Positions 24,601 through 36,161 of a stretch of DNA of 64,000 nt are shown in pieces (the stretch's first letter is position 1; each line of letters begins with the position of its first letter). The notes beneath the pieces were generated by a model, which was not told the origin of the DNA, made no database searches, and saw only the letters and a program-made list of their open reading frames with translations. Made by a program: the position numbers and the translations under genes. Origin of the DNA: Oenanthe sinensis (lineage: Eukaryota; Streptophyta; Magnoliopsida; Apiales; Apiaceae); contig CM053794.1 in NCBI GenBank assembly GCA_028671895.1, positions 40,192,501 to 40,256,500 of the forward strand, read 5' to 3'.

Positions 24601-26595
24601 AAAAATGCGAAAAGAGAGGGGGTTTGTCTTGTTGCTGGGTATAAGATCTTACTGTCTCCTTTGAGAAGGACCTTTCTCAATAGAATAATACAATTTGTGT
24701 GTATATTGTTTCTTTCACAGAAGGGACAGAATGAGAAAAATCTCATCGGACAGAAAAAAACAAAGATACTCCTTGTTCTCTTCTGTCTTGTGAAACCTAA
24801 GGTGTGGATCTGTCTCTACAGTGTAAAATATTAAAAAAAACAGATTCCACAATTATCTACTACCATTCATATTTTATACAAAAGCAAGGGTTGTTTCATT
24901 CAACTTAATTTGTTTTAATAAGAATAACTGGATCTGAAGCGGAAATTTTTATTACACAGTTTGCCAGTTTCGTAGTTGTTTCTTGGCAGCAGCTGCAGCC
25001 TACAGCCAGGTTGGTGTCAAATTCTAGGACTTAGATCAGTTAGGATCCTATGTTTGCATTTATGACTCCCCGAGTCCCTGGCCGTTACTGATTAATTGTT
25101 TCTTTAATTTCTGGGTTAAGCAACAAAAACACCTTCTGGTTTAGGTTTAGGGGTAGGAACGAATAAGTTTCTGTGATTTAAACAGGTTTAAATAAGTCTT
25201 TAAAATTTAAATTATTAGAACAAATACTCACATTTTAAGACATATAAGCCAAATTATTCAAAAATAATAATTTCAAATTGTTGGTTCAATATAATCCCTC
25301 TAATTACTTTTTTAAACCATAGTTAGTGTATAGTTTTAAAATATTTAAAATTTTATTATTTAAATTTAATGTTTATGTTAATGTATTATACAACACTAAA
25401 AAAGTTACTCGTTTAAAATTACTAATATTCATGTATATTGTGATATTAATATTCTAAAAATATATTAAAATATTCTAATTTTAATATTGTGACGTTAATA
25501 TTCATATATATCGTAATAATATTCTAATAAAATATGTGAAAAATTATATAAAAGTATTTTATATAAAATATTAAAAAATGTTGATATTCTATTTAAAACT
25601 TATCGTTAAATAAAATACATAAATTTTATCTCCTCTAAACACGAACATAAATAAAATATGTGAAAAATGATATAAAGGTATTTCTACACAAGATTATAAA
25701 TAAATTAAAATTATTCATATAAAAATAAAAATAAATTCAAATCAAATAAATAATATTAAAACAAAATAATAAAACATCAAAAATAAATATGTACATCGCA
25801 TGAAATGCAAGTAAGTGTGCGTGTATGTGTCTCTGTGTATATGCTTTTACGTGTGTATTATGATTTAATATTAAAATATGACTTATATTTAATTAGGTAT
25901 TAAAAAATGTAAATATTTGTCGAGTAAGTAAAATACAAACTAATGTGTAATGTTTAAAAGTTATAAATTAATAGGTAAATAAATAAATAAATATATATAT
26001 GTTATATATGTGTATTTTAATATTGGTATGACAATTTAACAACTTATCTATTGTTTTATAGAATTATTTAATAAAATTCAATTATATAAAAAATATATTA
26101 ATTTATAAATAATAATGTCACAAATAAAAAACTATTAATTAAATATACTATATAAATGTATATATATTTATATTAATGTAATTAGATATTTAATAATATT
26201 TTTAATAATAGTTAAGAAAAAACTTATTTAATGGGCTATATTAAACCAACAATTTAAATTTTAAGGGTTTATTTGATCCTTTTAAAACCAGATGGGCTTA
26301 TCCTACACGGCTACACGAGGACTCTTTCACTCCTTAACCCTTAATTTTTTTAATACGTATATATAACATATTAGCTTGATTAAAAAAATTCAAAACATTT
26401 TCCTTAATAAAATTTTAATATTAAATTTTTTATTTAAAAAATCAAAAAAAACTATTAAATTATATTATTTGTGTGCGTAAAAATACATATAAGAAATCAA
26501 ATAATCAAGGAGGAAGTATTTTATTGGTTCTTTTGGGCATATTACTAAATATATCTGCTGCTGAGAGAAGAGGGCCAACACCGTTGTATGCTGTG
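21700..26595. other. Long AT-rich intergenic stretch without a recognised gene
   Basis: Apart from the golgin-like gene's 3' flank, I see only short open frames without family resemblance, notably at 22228..22638 and 24565..24834. Tandem ATTAATTAATT/AATAAATAAATAA tracts and many A/T runs occur. Small GC-richer islands lie at 23400-23600 and 23985-24110, without recognisable coding or terminal-repeat structure. Confidence 0.5.
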
Positions 26596-26815
26596 CCCGT
26601 TCGGTTTCGAAATAATTGATGTTTTATTTTTTAACACACATTTTTAAAATTTTTGACAACATGTATAAAATTATTATTTTTATAAATTAAATTATTAAAC
26701 TAAATTTTTTATTCAAAATAAGAAAATTTAAAAATAATAATTTTAACTATGTAAACAAAACTCCAAAAAATGTGTGTCAAAAAGTCAGCGGTCAATTATT
26801 TCCGAACAGAGAGAA
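26596..26815. mobile_element. Stowaway-type MITE
   Basis: The left end GTTCGGTTTCGAAATAATTG and the inverted right end GTTCGGAAATAATTGACC match the common plant MITE terminus 'CTCCCTCYGTTCGAAATAATTG'. Inner landmarks AACACACATTTTT and GACACACATTTTTT also pair. Length is about 220 bp with an AT-rich core. TIR and TSD borders are approximate. Confidence 0.6.
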
Positions 26816-27099
26816 TAACGTATAAGAAAATTAAGAAAATACTCCTACTAAATGTGCGCATACGAAGAAAGAAATTCACGAGATTTTGTGTAAGGATTTT
26901 GGTCTCGACATGCGATGATTGAGTCACAAAAACCTTAGCTAATTTTATAATAGTACGGATATATGACGTGATTATTTGAATTCATAAAAAATTAATATGT
27001 TAATACTATTTGTGAAGAAAAAAAACGGGGATAAATGATTTAAACAATCGATTGTCAAGGATCGGTTTTATGTTAAGTCAAAAAAGTATAAAAGTCAAG

Positions 27100-28611
27100 T
27101 TTTTTTTTTTTGACGAAAAGCTTGGAAGATTTATTAATAACTCAAATCATTCTCAATACAATTTTGGATTTCAATAGGAACAGAACTCCTATAAAAAATA
27201 CGACCTGAATAATTATATGATGCCCTACCAAGTGTGTGGGCAATCATATTTGCAGACTGTTTAACATGTAACAAAAAAATTTTGTGAAAACATTTTAGCA
27301 TACTACGACACTCCTCAATAATTGACCCAAAATGTGACCTCGTGGGTATTGAACTTCTGATTGCTTGCACCACAACTAGAGCTGGCCACACGGGCGTGCC
27401 GGGCGAGCCGGGCCGGTTCGCCCGCGAGCCAGTTTGGTCAGCTCTCGGCTCGTAGACGGCACGTGAAAATCCCCGGGCCGTGCCGAGTCGGGTCGGTTCG
27501 TAGAATGGCTGACTCGCGTGCGGCTCGCGGGTTAGGCGGGTTTATTATTTTATTATTTTTTTAATTTAAATTTCATTTTCTAAATACTTATTTCATACGA
27601 ATAAATATTTATTTCATACGAATATTTTTGGAATATTTTTTATTTCATTAAAAAAATACTTATTTCATACGAATATTTTTTGAATAAAAGAGGACGGTAC
27701 CTCTATAAATTTTATTAATTAAAAAATATTTACAAATAATTTGAAGTCTAGATTAAATGAACCAATTTCGATCTAGAAAGTGACATTAATTTTTTGAAAA
27801 TTTCAAAACAAAATTTTTTAACCTACATTTATTATTATTTAATATACTACTTTCATTCCTTTTACATATTTTCTCTAAAAATAAAATTATCCTTTAATAT
27901 TCATTTCTTCTTTGAATTCTAGTATAATCTTCCTAATCTTGTAATTATTATTTTTAAAATTAATCTAATTATATTTTTATTTTTTAATATAGTGATTAAG
28001 ACTATGTATTGAAAAAATTTATTAAACTATTTTTTTTCAAGAATGAAGTAATAATTAAAAATACATGTATTATTAAAAATTATATAAAAAGAGACCAAGA
28101 AGTATAAAATAGATTTGGTAGATATTAGAGAGCAAAGGTGCAGTGCCGGGGCGAGCTCATGCGAGTTTGGCGAGTTGCAATATTTAAATATTGATAAATT
28201 AGATATATATTTACTGTCTACACATATAATTCCATTCTCAACTTGTTAGATAAATAAACAACTGCTGCCTAGATTTATTGTTTATATATGTCATTGACAC
28301 GTGTTTGAATAAGGAGGTTGTTAATATAAAAGTAAGTTGAATTGTACACTCCTCCGTGCCGAGCCGTGTCGGGCTGTCCGTGCCGGTTTAGGCGGGCGGT
28401 CCGTGCCGGTCTCGGTTCAATTTTCTCCGACTCGCGCTCGGCCCGATTTTTTGGCGGTTCGTGCCGGTTCAGAACTCGGCCCGGTTTCAGGCGGTTCGTG
28501 TCGATTTTTTTGACGAATCGGGCCGAGCCGGTCCGAGCCGACTCGCCCGTGTGGCCAGCTCTAACCACAACCAAACAATCAGTTTCCACTATTATGCATG
28601 CGTCTTTTTAA
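27100..28611 (-). mobile_element. 5'-truncated LINE fragment: RNase H domain and poly(A) tail, split by a hAT insertion
   Basis: Read on the minus strand, 28564..28611 encodes IIVETDCLVVV. After the inserted element, 27134..27376 continues VQAIRSS...HFGSIIEECRSM...LHVKQSANMIAHTLGRA...CIENDL and a stop. This is the C-terminal half of the RNase H domain found at the end of plant L1-type LINE polyproteins, with the VETD and HVKQSANMIAH motifs. A run of 12 T's (27100..27111) on the plus strand is the poly(A) tail just past the 3' end, as expected of target-primed insertion. The fragment is truncated at its 5' end near a 14-bp repeat (GCATGCGTCTTTTT, at 28598 and 28621). It is inactive. Confidence 0.8.
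27377..28563. mobile_element. Non-autonomous hAT element inserted in the LINE
   Basis: The ends TAGAGCTGGCCACACGGGCG and its inverse CGCCCGTGTGGCCAGCTCTA form terminal inverted repeats of about 20 bp, of the hAT type (TAGRGNTGGC). A perfect 8-bp duplication, ACCACAAC, flanks it (27369..27376 and 28564..28571), the hallmark of hAT insertion. Length is 1187 bp. The subterminal regions are strikingly GC-rich (repeats of GCCGGGC, CCGTGCCG, GGTTCG) while the core is AT-rich. No transposase is visible; the 80-100 codon frames in the GC-rich ends are by-products of composition. Confidence 0.92.
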
Positions 28612-30732
28612 AAACAATAAGCATGCGTCTTTTTAAAAAAGTGAATTTAAAATAAATGTTTATATGAAAATTTAATTGTGAGGCCATTAAAGAAGAAAAA
28701 GAAAATACCACTACTAAGTGATTGTTCCGACTTCCGAGAGACAGCTGGACAGCACACGGTATTGTGGCGAGTAGCAACAAGTCGACAACTACATGAAAGT
28801 ACGGCTACAGTTTTGGGCGTTACCAACAGGGTTCATTACTTATAAAATCCGATTAAACTGACCGAATCCATCCTTATTTTGATCGATTTAAGTGAAAATA
28901 AAAAAAACAGATATTAGTTTGGGTTAAAAAAATTCAATTTGAATTAGTTGAGTTGGTTGTGGGTTGAAAGTTATTTTAATCAACTCAAACCGATACTTAT
29001 ATATTATATGTTATATAATATTATATATTATATATTATATGTTATATAATATATAATTATATTTAATACTTTACACGTTCATAATAATGTATATATTATA
29101 CATTAATATGATAATAATTATATATTAAAAGTTTTGAAAATATATTAGATTACTTATAAGTTTTACAATTTACGAATATAATTTATTAACGTTGTTTTAG
29201 TTTTTTTGTTATTTATGTTGAGATATTAAATTTTATTATCACAATTTATGTTTAAATATGTGAAAATATAAAATTTTAATATTAAATATAAATCGATTAA
29301 ACCGAACCAACCCAAATCAAACCGATTTAAATTGGGTAGGGTTACATTATATAATAATTTTTAATATAACAATACATATTATTTACTTAACATACTCGTC
29401 CTTCATTTCTTATTTTATAGAAATAATCATAATTTTAATAAAAGTTCTGTAAATAAAAACACAATTATCAAAGTAATTATGCATTTAAAAAAATTAATGA
29501 AAAATTGTTTATAAAAAATACTAGGTCTCCGGGGAATTAGTTCACATTTGAACTCACCTCTCATTTATACTATATTATTTTAACTGAAATATTAAAAGTT
29601 TTGGTCGGTCGGTACTGGACCAAAGACCTAAAAAATATATATTTAGATATAATTTTATTTATTATAATATAATCCCTAACTATATATATATATATATAAA
29701 GTACAATTTTACTATTTAGGCATAATTATATATTTATTATAACGAGTCCAAATTATAACATATTTATGTTAAATAGAATAAATTTATATAAAGTAAGATA
29801 ACATATAATATTAATATAAATTCTTAATATTATAAAATTTTATATTAAATATCAATAAAAAAATTAATTTATTTAAATATTAGTTATGCACGGGTCATAA
29901 CGTTGTATATATATTATATAAATATAGAATAAGAATACTTAATATATATATTTTTATCACAGTTATACACTGAATTTGGTTGAAAAGTTGATACTCGTAA
30001 CACGGAACATGTGAAGATTGTCCTCTATTCTGCACATATTCAACATTTTTCTTAAAATACAAATTTGTACTTTTTTTATACATAAAAATTATGTAAATTT
30101 AGGCTAAAATCTGTTTTTTTTTCAATAAATGCGATCCAATTATTGTGTACAGAATTCGTTCGTCTCATGTAATTTCGTATACTTAAAGACCAAATACAAA
30201 ACGACCCACATAGAATTCGTATACTATTGTGTTCGTGTATCTCCGTGTCGTGTTATTCTCGTTTCATGTTTCGTGTAAAATTGAATATAAATAAAAATAA
30301 AAGATTTAAGGTAATTTTTTTATAAAATATATAAAATATATATTTAAATCATATTTACATACAATATTATAAAATCATGTATTATTTTAACAATAAATAT
30401 ACATATATTTATTATAAATATACATATATTCATGATAAATATTAAAATTTAATTACAAGTTTATTTAAGTCATGTACTTAGTCTCATATCGTGTACTCGA
30501 AGAGTAAATACAAAACTAATACTAAATTTCATTTATTTATATTGGAGTTTGTGTACTTTCATGTGTATTTAAAATGTAAACATAAAACCTAAATTTTCAT
30601 GTTATTTTCGTGTGATAAATTGCATGTAGTGTTAAAACGCGATCCTTGTACATGAATAGTACTAGCAGACAGAAGTCGATCTCGGATTGAAAAACAGGGG
30701 GACTACACTGTACTGTTTTAACTATAATAGTA
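28612..30732. other. AT-rich intergenic DNA, repeats only
   Basis: Contains a TATATTATATGTTATATAATATT-type palindromic tract (about 28998-29060) and a TATATATA run near 29680. A flanked AT core at 28840-29345 is bordered by AAATCCGATTAAACTGACCGAA and AAATCGATTAAACCGAACCA. That is a possible MITE, but I could not fix its ends. No gene seen. Confidence 0.45.
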
Positions 30733-30742
30733 ACAGTTGCAG

Positions 30743-31461
30743 CGAGGGTGAACACCGTTCGGTTCGAGGCGGTTTTGTCCTGAAATCGAACCGAAACTGC
30801 ATATTTTCGGTTTTAAAAATTAAAAACCGTAACCGAACTGCCGTTTTTTGTTTTAAAAAACTCGGTTCGGTTTTTAATGATTCGGTTTCAGTTATAAAAC
30901 TGAATGAAAAAATCATAAAAATATTATAAGATTTTAAATTTATAAATAGTAATCTTCTCGATTTTTTTCAAAAAAATTTATATCTTACTTTTTTATTAGT
31001 TAGTTTTATATTAAACTTGACTAAACTTTTATATAATTGTACATAATTGTCTCTGCTAAATAATAAAATAAATATTAATTTCATTAATTAATAATCAATC
31101 AATTATAATATTTTCATGTCTCAATCTTCTCTCTCCTAAAATTATTATCTGAAATTCTTAATATGAACAAAAATAAAAAATTGAAATTATTTCACTATCC
31201 TTTGATGTATCTATATCTCTAAAAGTTGTAATACTATATATTTATAATTTATATTAAAAAATATATATGTATTTATTATTTTTAAAAATTTATATAAATT
31301 ATTTATTTATTTTAATAATCGGTTCGGTTTTAACCTGTAACTGGAACCGATTTATCGGTTCAGTTTTTAATTTTTCGATTTCAATTTTGGTTTAGTTTTA
31401 TACGGATTGATTTTTATCAATTTTTACCGATTTCAGTTCGATTTCGATTTTTTACTCGGGC
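30743..31461. mobile_element. Non-autonomous DNA element with a 10-bp flanking duplication
   Basis: The sequence ACAGTTGCAG occurs directly at both edges (30733..30742 and 31462..31471), bounding a 719-bp segment. It starts CGAGGGTGAACACCGTTCGG and ends ...TTTTTTACTCGGGC. The interior has many CGGTTCGGTTTT/AACCGAACCG motifs near both ends and an AT-rich core, like small DNA elements of the GGGTGAACA...CGGTTCGG type. The terminal repeats are weak and the superfamily (hAT or Mutator) is not certain. Confidence 0.6.
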
Positions 31462-31700
31462 ACAGTTGCAGCTAGTCAGCTGTCCCATTCTGTGCAATGC
31501 ATCTTCTCCCCGCTTTCCCACTCTTATTAATACTTAACTAGTAACTCTATTTCATCTCATGCTGCTCCGTAATACCAGTAGAGTAGAGTGTAAAGTATTC
31601 ACTAAACACGACTACTAGTACTTTTTTTTAAATAGCGCTACTTGGTTTCTCTCGTAATACTAGATTACTACTGTAGTACACAACCCCCGTGCCTCGATAT

Positions 31701-31706
31701 TATAAA
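31701..31706 (+). promoter_or_regulatory. TATA box of the TRM-like gene
   Basis: TATAAA in the context CGATATTATAAACTCC. It lies about 265 bp before the start codon and is followed by a C/T-rich leader typical of a plant 5' UTR. No other good TATA candidate lies nearer. Confidence 0.5.
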
Positions 31707-31831
31707 CTCCAGATTTGAATCAAAATCTCTCGTTTCATTTCCTTCCTCCTCTCTCCCACATACATATAAATAATTACACACAGAGATTGTACTTTCCACA
31801 GTCAACCCTTTCAACTGTCCACTCCACGTTG

Positions 31832-31963
31832 ATGCTTACAGCAAGTACATATTACCCTTACTCCCCCCTCATTTTCAAAATTTACTCTCACCTCCTCTAC
31901 TTTATACTACTACTGCTCACCCATCATTCCTTTGTTAACAAAAAAAGAGAGTTGAGTTGGTAA
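31832..31963 (+). CDS. Upstream ORF of 43 codons in the 5' leader of the TRM-like gene
   Basis: Starts ATGCTTACAGC and ends TGGTAA, with the stop only three bases before the main ATG at 31967. The peptide is hydrophobic in the middle (LIFKIYSHLLYFILLLLTHH), which could form one membrane segment. Its position means ribosomes translating it must re-initiate almost at once to make the main protein, so it may limit translation. Whether it is translated is unknown. Confidence 0.4.
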   Translation: MLTASTYYPYSPLIFKIYSHLLYFILLLLTHHSFVNKKRELSW

Positions 31964-31966
31964 AGG

Positions 31967-34601
31967 ATGGCTCATCATCATCATCATCATCATCATGATC
32001 AAAAGCACAAGCATTTACGACAACTACTAACAGAAGAACAAGAACCATTTCTACTCCATAAACACATTGCTCACAAACGTTGTCAGCTCAAAACAACCAC
32101 TTCATCAACTAAAAAACACAACCTATTCATTAATCAAACACCCTCGTCAACCTCAAAGCATGTTTCATTTCTCTGTAGAAAAGCATGTTTTTTATCTTTC
32201 TCTGACTCGCCGAAATTGCCCTTCCCTTCGCCCCCTAAAAGCCCATGTAAAGCAGCAGCAGCAGCAGCCTCACGTTTTCTTCACATCCCAGCTAAAACTG
32301 CTGCCATGCTTCTAGAAGCTGCTATCAAGATTCAATCAACCAAGCCCAAGACCCAGGCCCAAAGTGTTGCAGGATTTGGTCTTTTTGGATCCTTTTTCAA
32401 GAGACTCAGAAATATAAACAAGGCCAGGAAACGTGAAATCTGTGTAAATGATGCTTGTACAACTAAAGTTCAAGAAAATGTTATTAGTGATGATACTAGA
32501 CGGGTTAGTAGTGCGGGCTGGTCTGAAAGTAATGAAGGCAAGTCTTTGGATATGGAGTCTTGTTCTACTACTTCAAGATCTGATTGCTCAAGCCCAACAT
32601 CAAGCCCATTTCATTTTGCTCTTCAGAGGACCCTCACACCTCATATCTTATCTCCGGTAGTCTCTCCGATTTGCCATAATAAAAAGGTATGTAGTATTAC
32701 TATAAATTTGGTCCTGTTTATTACATTATTAGGTTTACTATAATAGTACTTGCTTACTACTAGGTTTAATTCTATGATAAACAAATGTTTGAGTTAAATG
32801 TCGTTTAGGATCGGCGGGTGGCAAGAGGATCTCTATGTTAGTCGGCCTGTCGACTTGAAATGACAGTGTTGCCCCCACAAATTACATTGATATCAAAATT
32901 GCTTTGGAGGGTGTGATTTGTCATTTAAAGGGTTTCGATAGGAGGTCCTCACTTGTTGTTTTGTAGCTCTGCTTTTCTCGATCACGCCTCTGCCACAAAA
33001 ATCTTTTCCAAACCTGCCCTAGTGCCCTGTCTCTCTATTTTATTATTATTTACATTAAAAGACGAATTAACTTCTGTAAATTCTGCCACTTTACTCTTTT
33101 ATGCCTGTTTGTTTTAGCAGCACTGTAATCTTTATACAATAATTCATGAATATGTTTAGATTAGGTAATTAATTATAATTTAAGGATGGATGGACCGAGG
33201 GTTTATGAATCAATTTTATTTAAAAATATGTGTTACATAGCTCATTTTGCATTTTCGTTAATTTTATATTAGTGTATTTTTCACATGATTGTATTGTTTG
33301 TAATTCAATAGGATGATGAACATGACGAGGGGAGTTTACAAAAAGTTACAGTGGCAGAGGAAGCAGAACAAGATCAATGTAGTCCAGTATCTGTATTGGA
33401 CCCGCCATTTGAAGACGACGATGAACAAAATGGAGGAGATGAGGAAGATGAAGAGGATAGTGATTTTGATGTTGAGTGCAGCTATGCAATTGTGCAAAGT
33501 ATGTTATTAAATTTTGAATTATTTTTCCATGTTAACAATTTTTGTGTCCTTGTCAACATTTCTTTTTGTCATATGCAAGTGTGAACATCTAAAAAAAATT
33601 AGATAACTAATTTTAAAACCTGAAATGAATCGTGGGATCCATTGGATTGACTTCATAGATCAATATGCACCAAGTCTACAGTGAAGTTGCATATCAGTTT
33701 AGTGACTAAACACTGGTGTGGTAGGGCTGTATCGTAATGGCTGTGTTTGTATTCATCTTTATGTTAAATTCGAATGATCAAGATTGCTGTTTTTATCTTT
33801 TTTCTAATGCTGCCTTTGATCTTGCTCGTTCACTTAAATTTAATGGAACCATTGTAATTATGCTATTGATGCCCTACCCATCTGATGGCTACCTGACACT
33901 TTATTACTCAATACAGATATTAAGTTTCTTTCAACCAACTGTACTAATCAAAGTGAATGTTTCATGTGCTTGTGTTGTCCATGATTTTTGTTGTGTAGGG
34001 CCTCATGTTCTTTGTTCAGTTACATTCGTCTTCACACATTGCCTTTCTTTCAGATCGGAACTGCTAACTAAAGATTTTTATGACTTTAATTATAGGAACC
34101 AAGATGCAGCTTTTGCACAAGCTTCGGAGGTTTGAGAGACTGGCAGAGTTGGATCCTGTTGAACTTGAAAAAAGAATGTCAGAAGATCAAGAAGATGATG
34201 ATGAAGAAGACATAGTTGAAGAAGAGGAATGTGATTATGCTAACGACTTAGGATCATTGTACGTGCAGGATCTTGATGAAGTTGTTAGAGAAGTATTAAG
34301 CAGATCAATTCAGTTTGATCAGGACAAGATTCCATCAGACGTTAGACGGCTGCTCTTGAACCTTATTGCTGAAGAGAGAAAGAGTGAACCAGACTGTAGT
34401 GTCGAAGTAATAGTGAGCAGTGTGTGCAAGAGGTTAAATGCATGGAAAGAAGTGGAAACTAACACCATTGATATGATGGTCGAATGGGACTTTAGAAAAG
34501 ATGTAGATGGTTGGATGCGATATGAGGAGGAAGTAGGAGACAGAGCAAGGGATATTGAGCTAGCCATTTTTGGGTTATTGGTCGAGGAATTAGTTTCCTA
34601 G
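31967..34601 (+). CDS. TRM/DUF4378-type protein (TRM28-like)
   Basis: Three exons: 31967..32686, 33312..33498 and 34096..34601, giving 470 residues. The N-terminus has eight consecutive histidines (residues 3-10) and then a basic, Ser-rich region. It continues with CRKACFLSFSDSPKLPFPSP, a KTAAMLLEAAIKIQ helix and GLFGSFFKRLRN. Exon 2 is strongly acidic (DDDEQNGGDEEDEEDSDFD). Exon 3 begins MQLLHKLRRFERLAELDPVELEKR and ends with a DUF4378-like region (DFRKDVDGWMRYEEEVGDRA...IELAIFGLLVEELVS). This order matches plant TON1-recruiting-motif relatives, some mis-named SETD1B-like in databases. Members with known function act in microtubule organisation and cell-division planes. TRM28 is my best placement, not proven. 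Frame is kept across both introns and the gene looks intact. The start follows a 43-codon upstream ORF. Confidence 0.8.
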
Positions 34602-36161
34602 TTACAGGAAGCTTCATGAAATTTTGTATCTGTCCTAATATCTGTCCAGTCTAGCTGAGTATTGTAATTTTTATCGGAGGACCAGTCTGAGTTTTGTATA
34701 CCCGCGAGAGCTGGGTTCATTAGCACGATGACCAAGCAGTATCTTGCGAGTTAATATAGTAGCATCATGGCTATGCATATGTATGATTTATAGGGAAGGG
34801 TGGGGTGTGTGTGTATGCATGCGTATTTATCTTTGCACTTTTCCTAACTTGATACTAGTCTACTAGAGCATAATCTTTAATCTTACTGATGTCCTGGACA
34901 GACTGTATGGTTTGAGAAATGAGAGATGAGAGATTCAATTTGAAAATTTTGAAATGATGGTAAATGATCCGCTAGTTTTGGTCTATAACTGAGAGTATAC
35001 TTTATTCACTGCCAAATTATTCCTTTGTGTCTGTACTCCGTACTCGTATGAAGTGATTGACAATAAAATTGTTCAATAGGCATGGGCAATGCTTTCAAAG
35101 GTTCTGTTTCAGCTCAACTAAAATTAATTAGCTACACTTACTATCTACAAAACAAAAGAGAAAAGAATGTTGCGGGTGTCAGATTCATACATCTAAAATG
35201 AACCCAACAGGCAACAAGCATGAACAAATAAAACGATACTGTACAACTTTTCTCAGAGAACGTCACTGTCTCGTGTGTACTGCTAGTCTGCTACGTATAT
35301 AATGGAGCATCAAAAGGGAGGGGGCATCTTTACTAGTACTATAGCATTTTATTATACATTTATATACCACTGGTATGTAGAATTGAAACGGACAAAGTGT
35401 GTAGTCTACATCATGTACTGGGATTTGCATTACAGCCTTTATCAGTTGGTACTTAGTACTACTACACCCCGTATTTCAAATTAATGTGTGCATACTGCAT
35501 ACATTTTACTGAAATTGAAATCAACAATTTGTAATGTCACAATATGTTTGGTGCCTCTTCAACTATCATATATGTGTTGGGCCCAGTCAACGAATTTTTT
35601 TCTGCTAACCTGATGAATGATGATCTGGTAAGCATTTAACTGTTGGGCTAGTTTATGTAGCAGCCCATTCTGTGACCAAAGTGAGCCCCACCCCCATTAG
35701 TCGTGATCATTTGTCCAAACTATAATATGCACCACATCCACTAGTTCTAAGAAGCTAGTTTATTATAATTTATGTTCGTTTTCCATTATGATAACTACTC
35801 CTAGTCGTTTGTTTATTAGGCGATTAAGACATCGGTTTTGACTCGTACTGACGATGGAGTATATGAGTTGTCAATCTAAATTACAACTCAATATATAAAC
35901 ATACAAGTCTCATAACTAATGAGCAGCAGGCGTAGAATCTGGCATTGACTTGGTACAGATATGAGATAACCCAACCCCTATGCACATTGCACATCCTTCA
36001 CATACATTATCATTATAGTTTCAGTATCTATCTCTGTGCATCTAGCATTGCTCGTTTCTAAAACCACCAAAATTAGTAGCAACAAATATGAAGTATCTAC
36101 CAGAGAGAGCAATCATCATACCATCAAGATTTGGGAAGTAAACAAAGCTCGGTTAGCGTCT
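34602..36161. other. Intergenic DNA between the TRM-like and DUF247 genes
   Basis: The first 250 bp look like 3' UTR of the TRM-like gene. The rest has a GTGTGTGTGTATGCATGCGT microsatellite near 34807 and no recognised gene. CACAACGCAT-type transposon ends were not found. Confidence 0.4.

Noticed and set aside
27361..28655. Arg/Gly/Ala-rich frames of 64-104 codons
   Set aside because: They result from the GC-rich subterminal repeats of the hAT element, not from genes.
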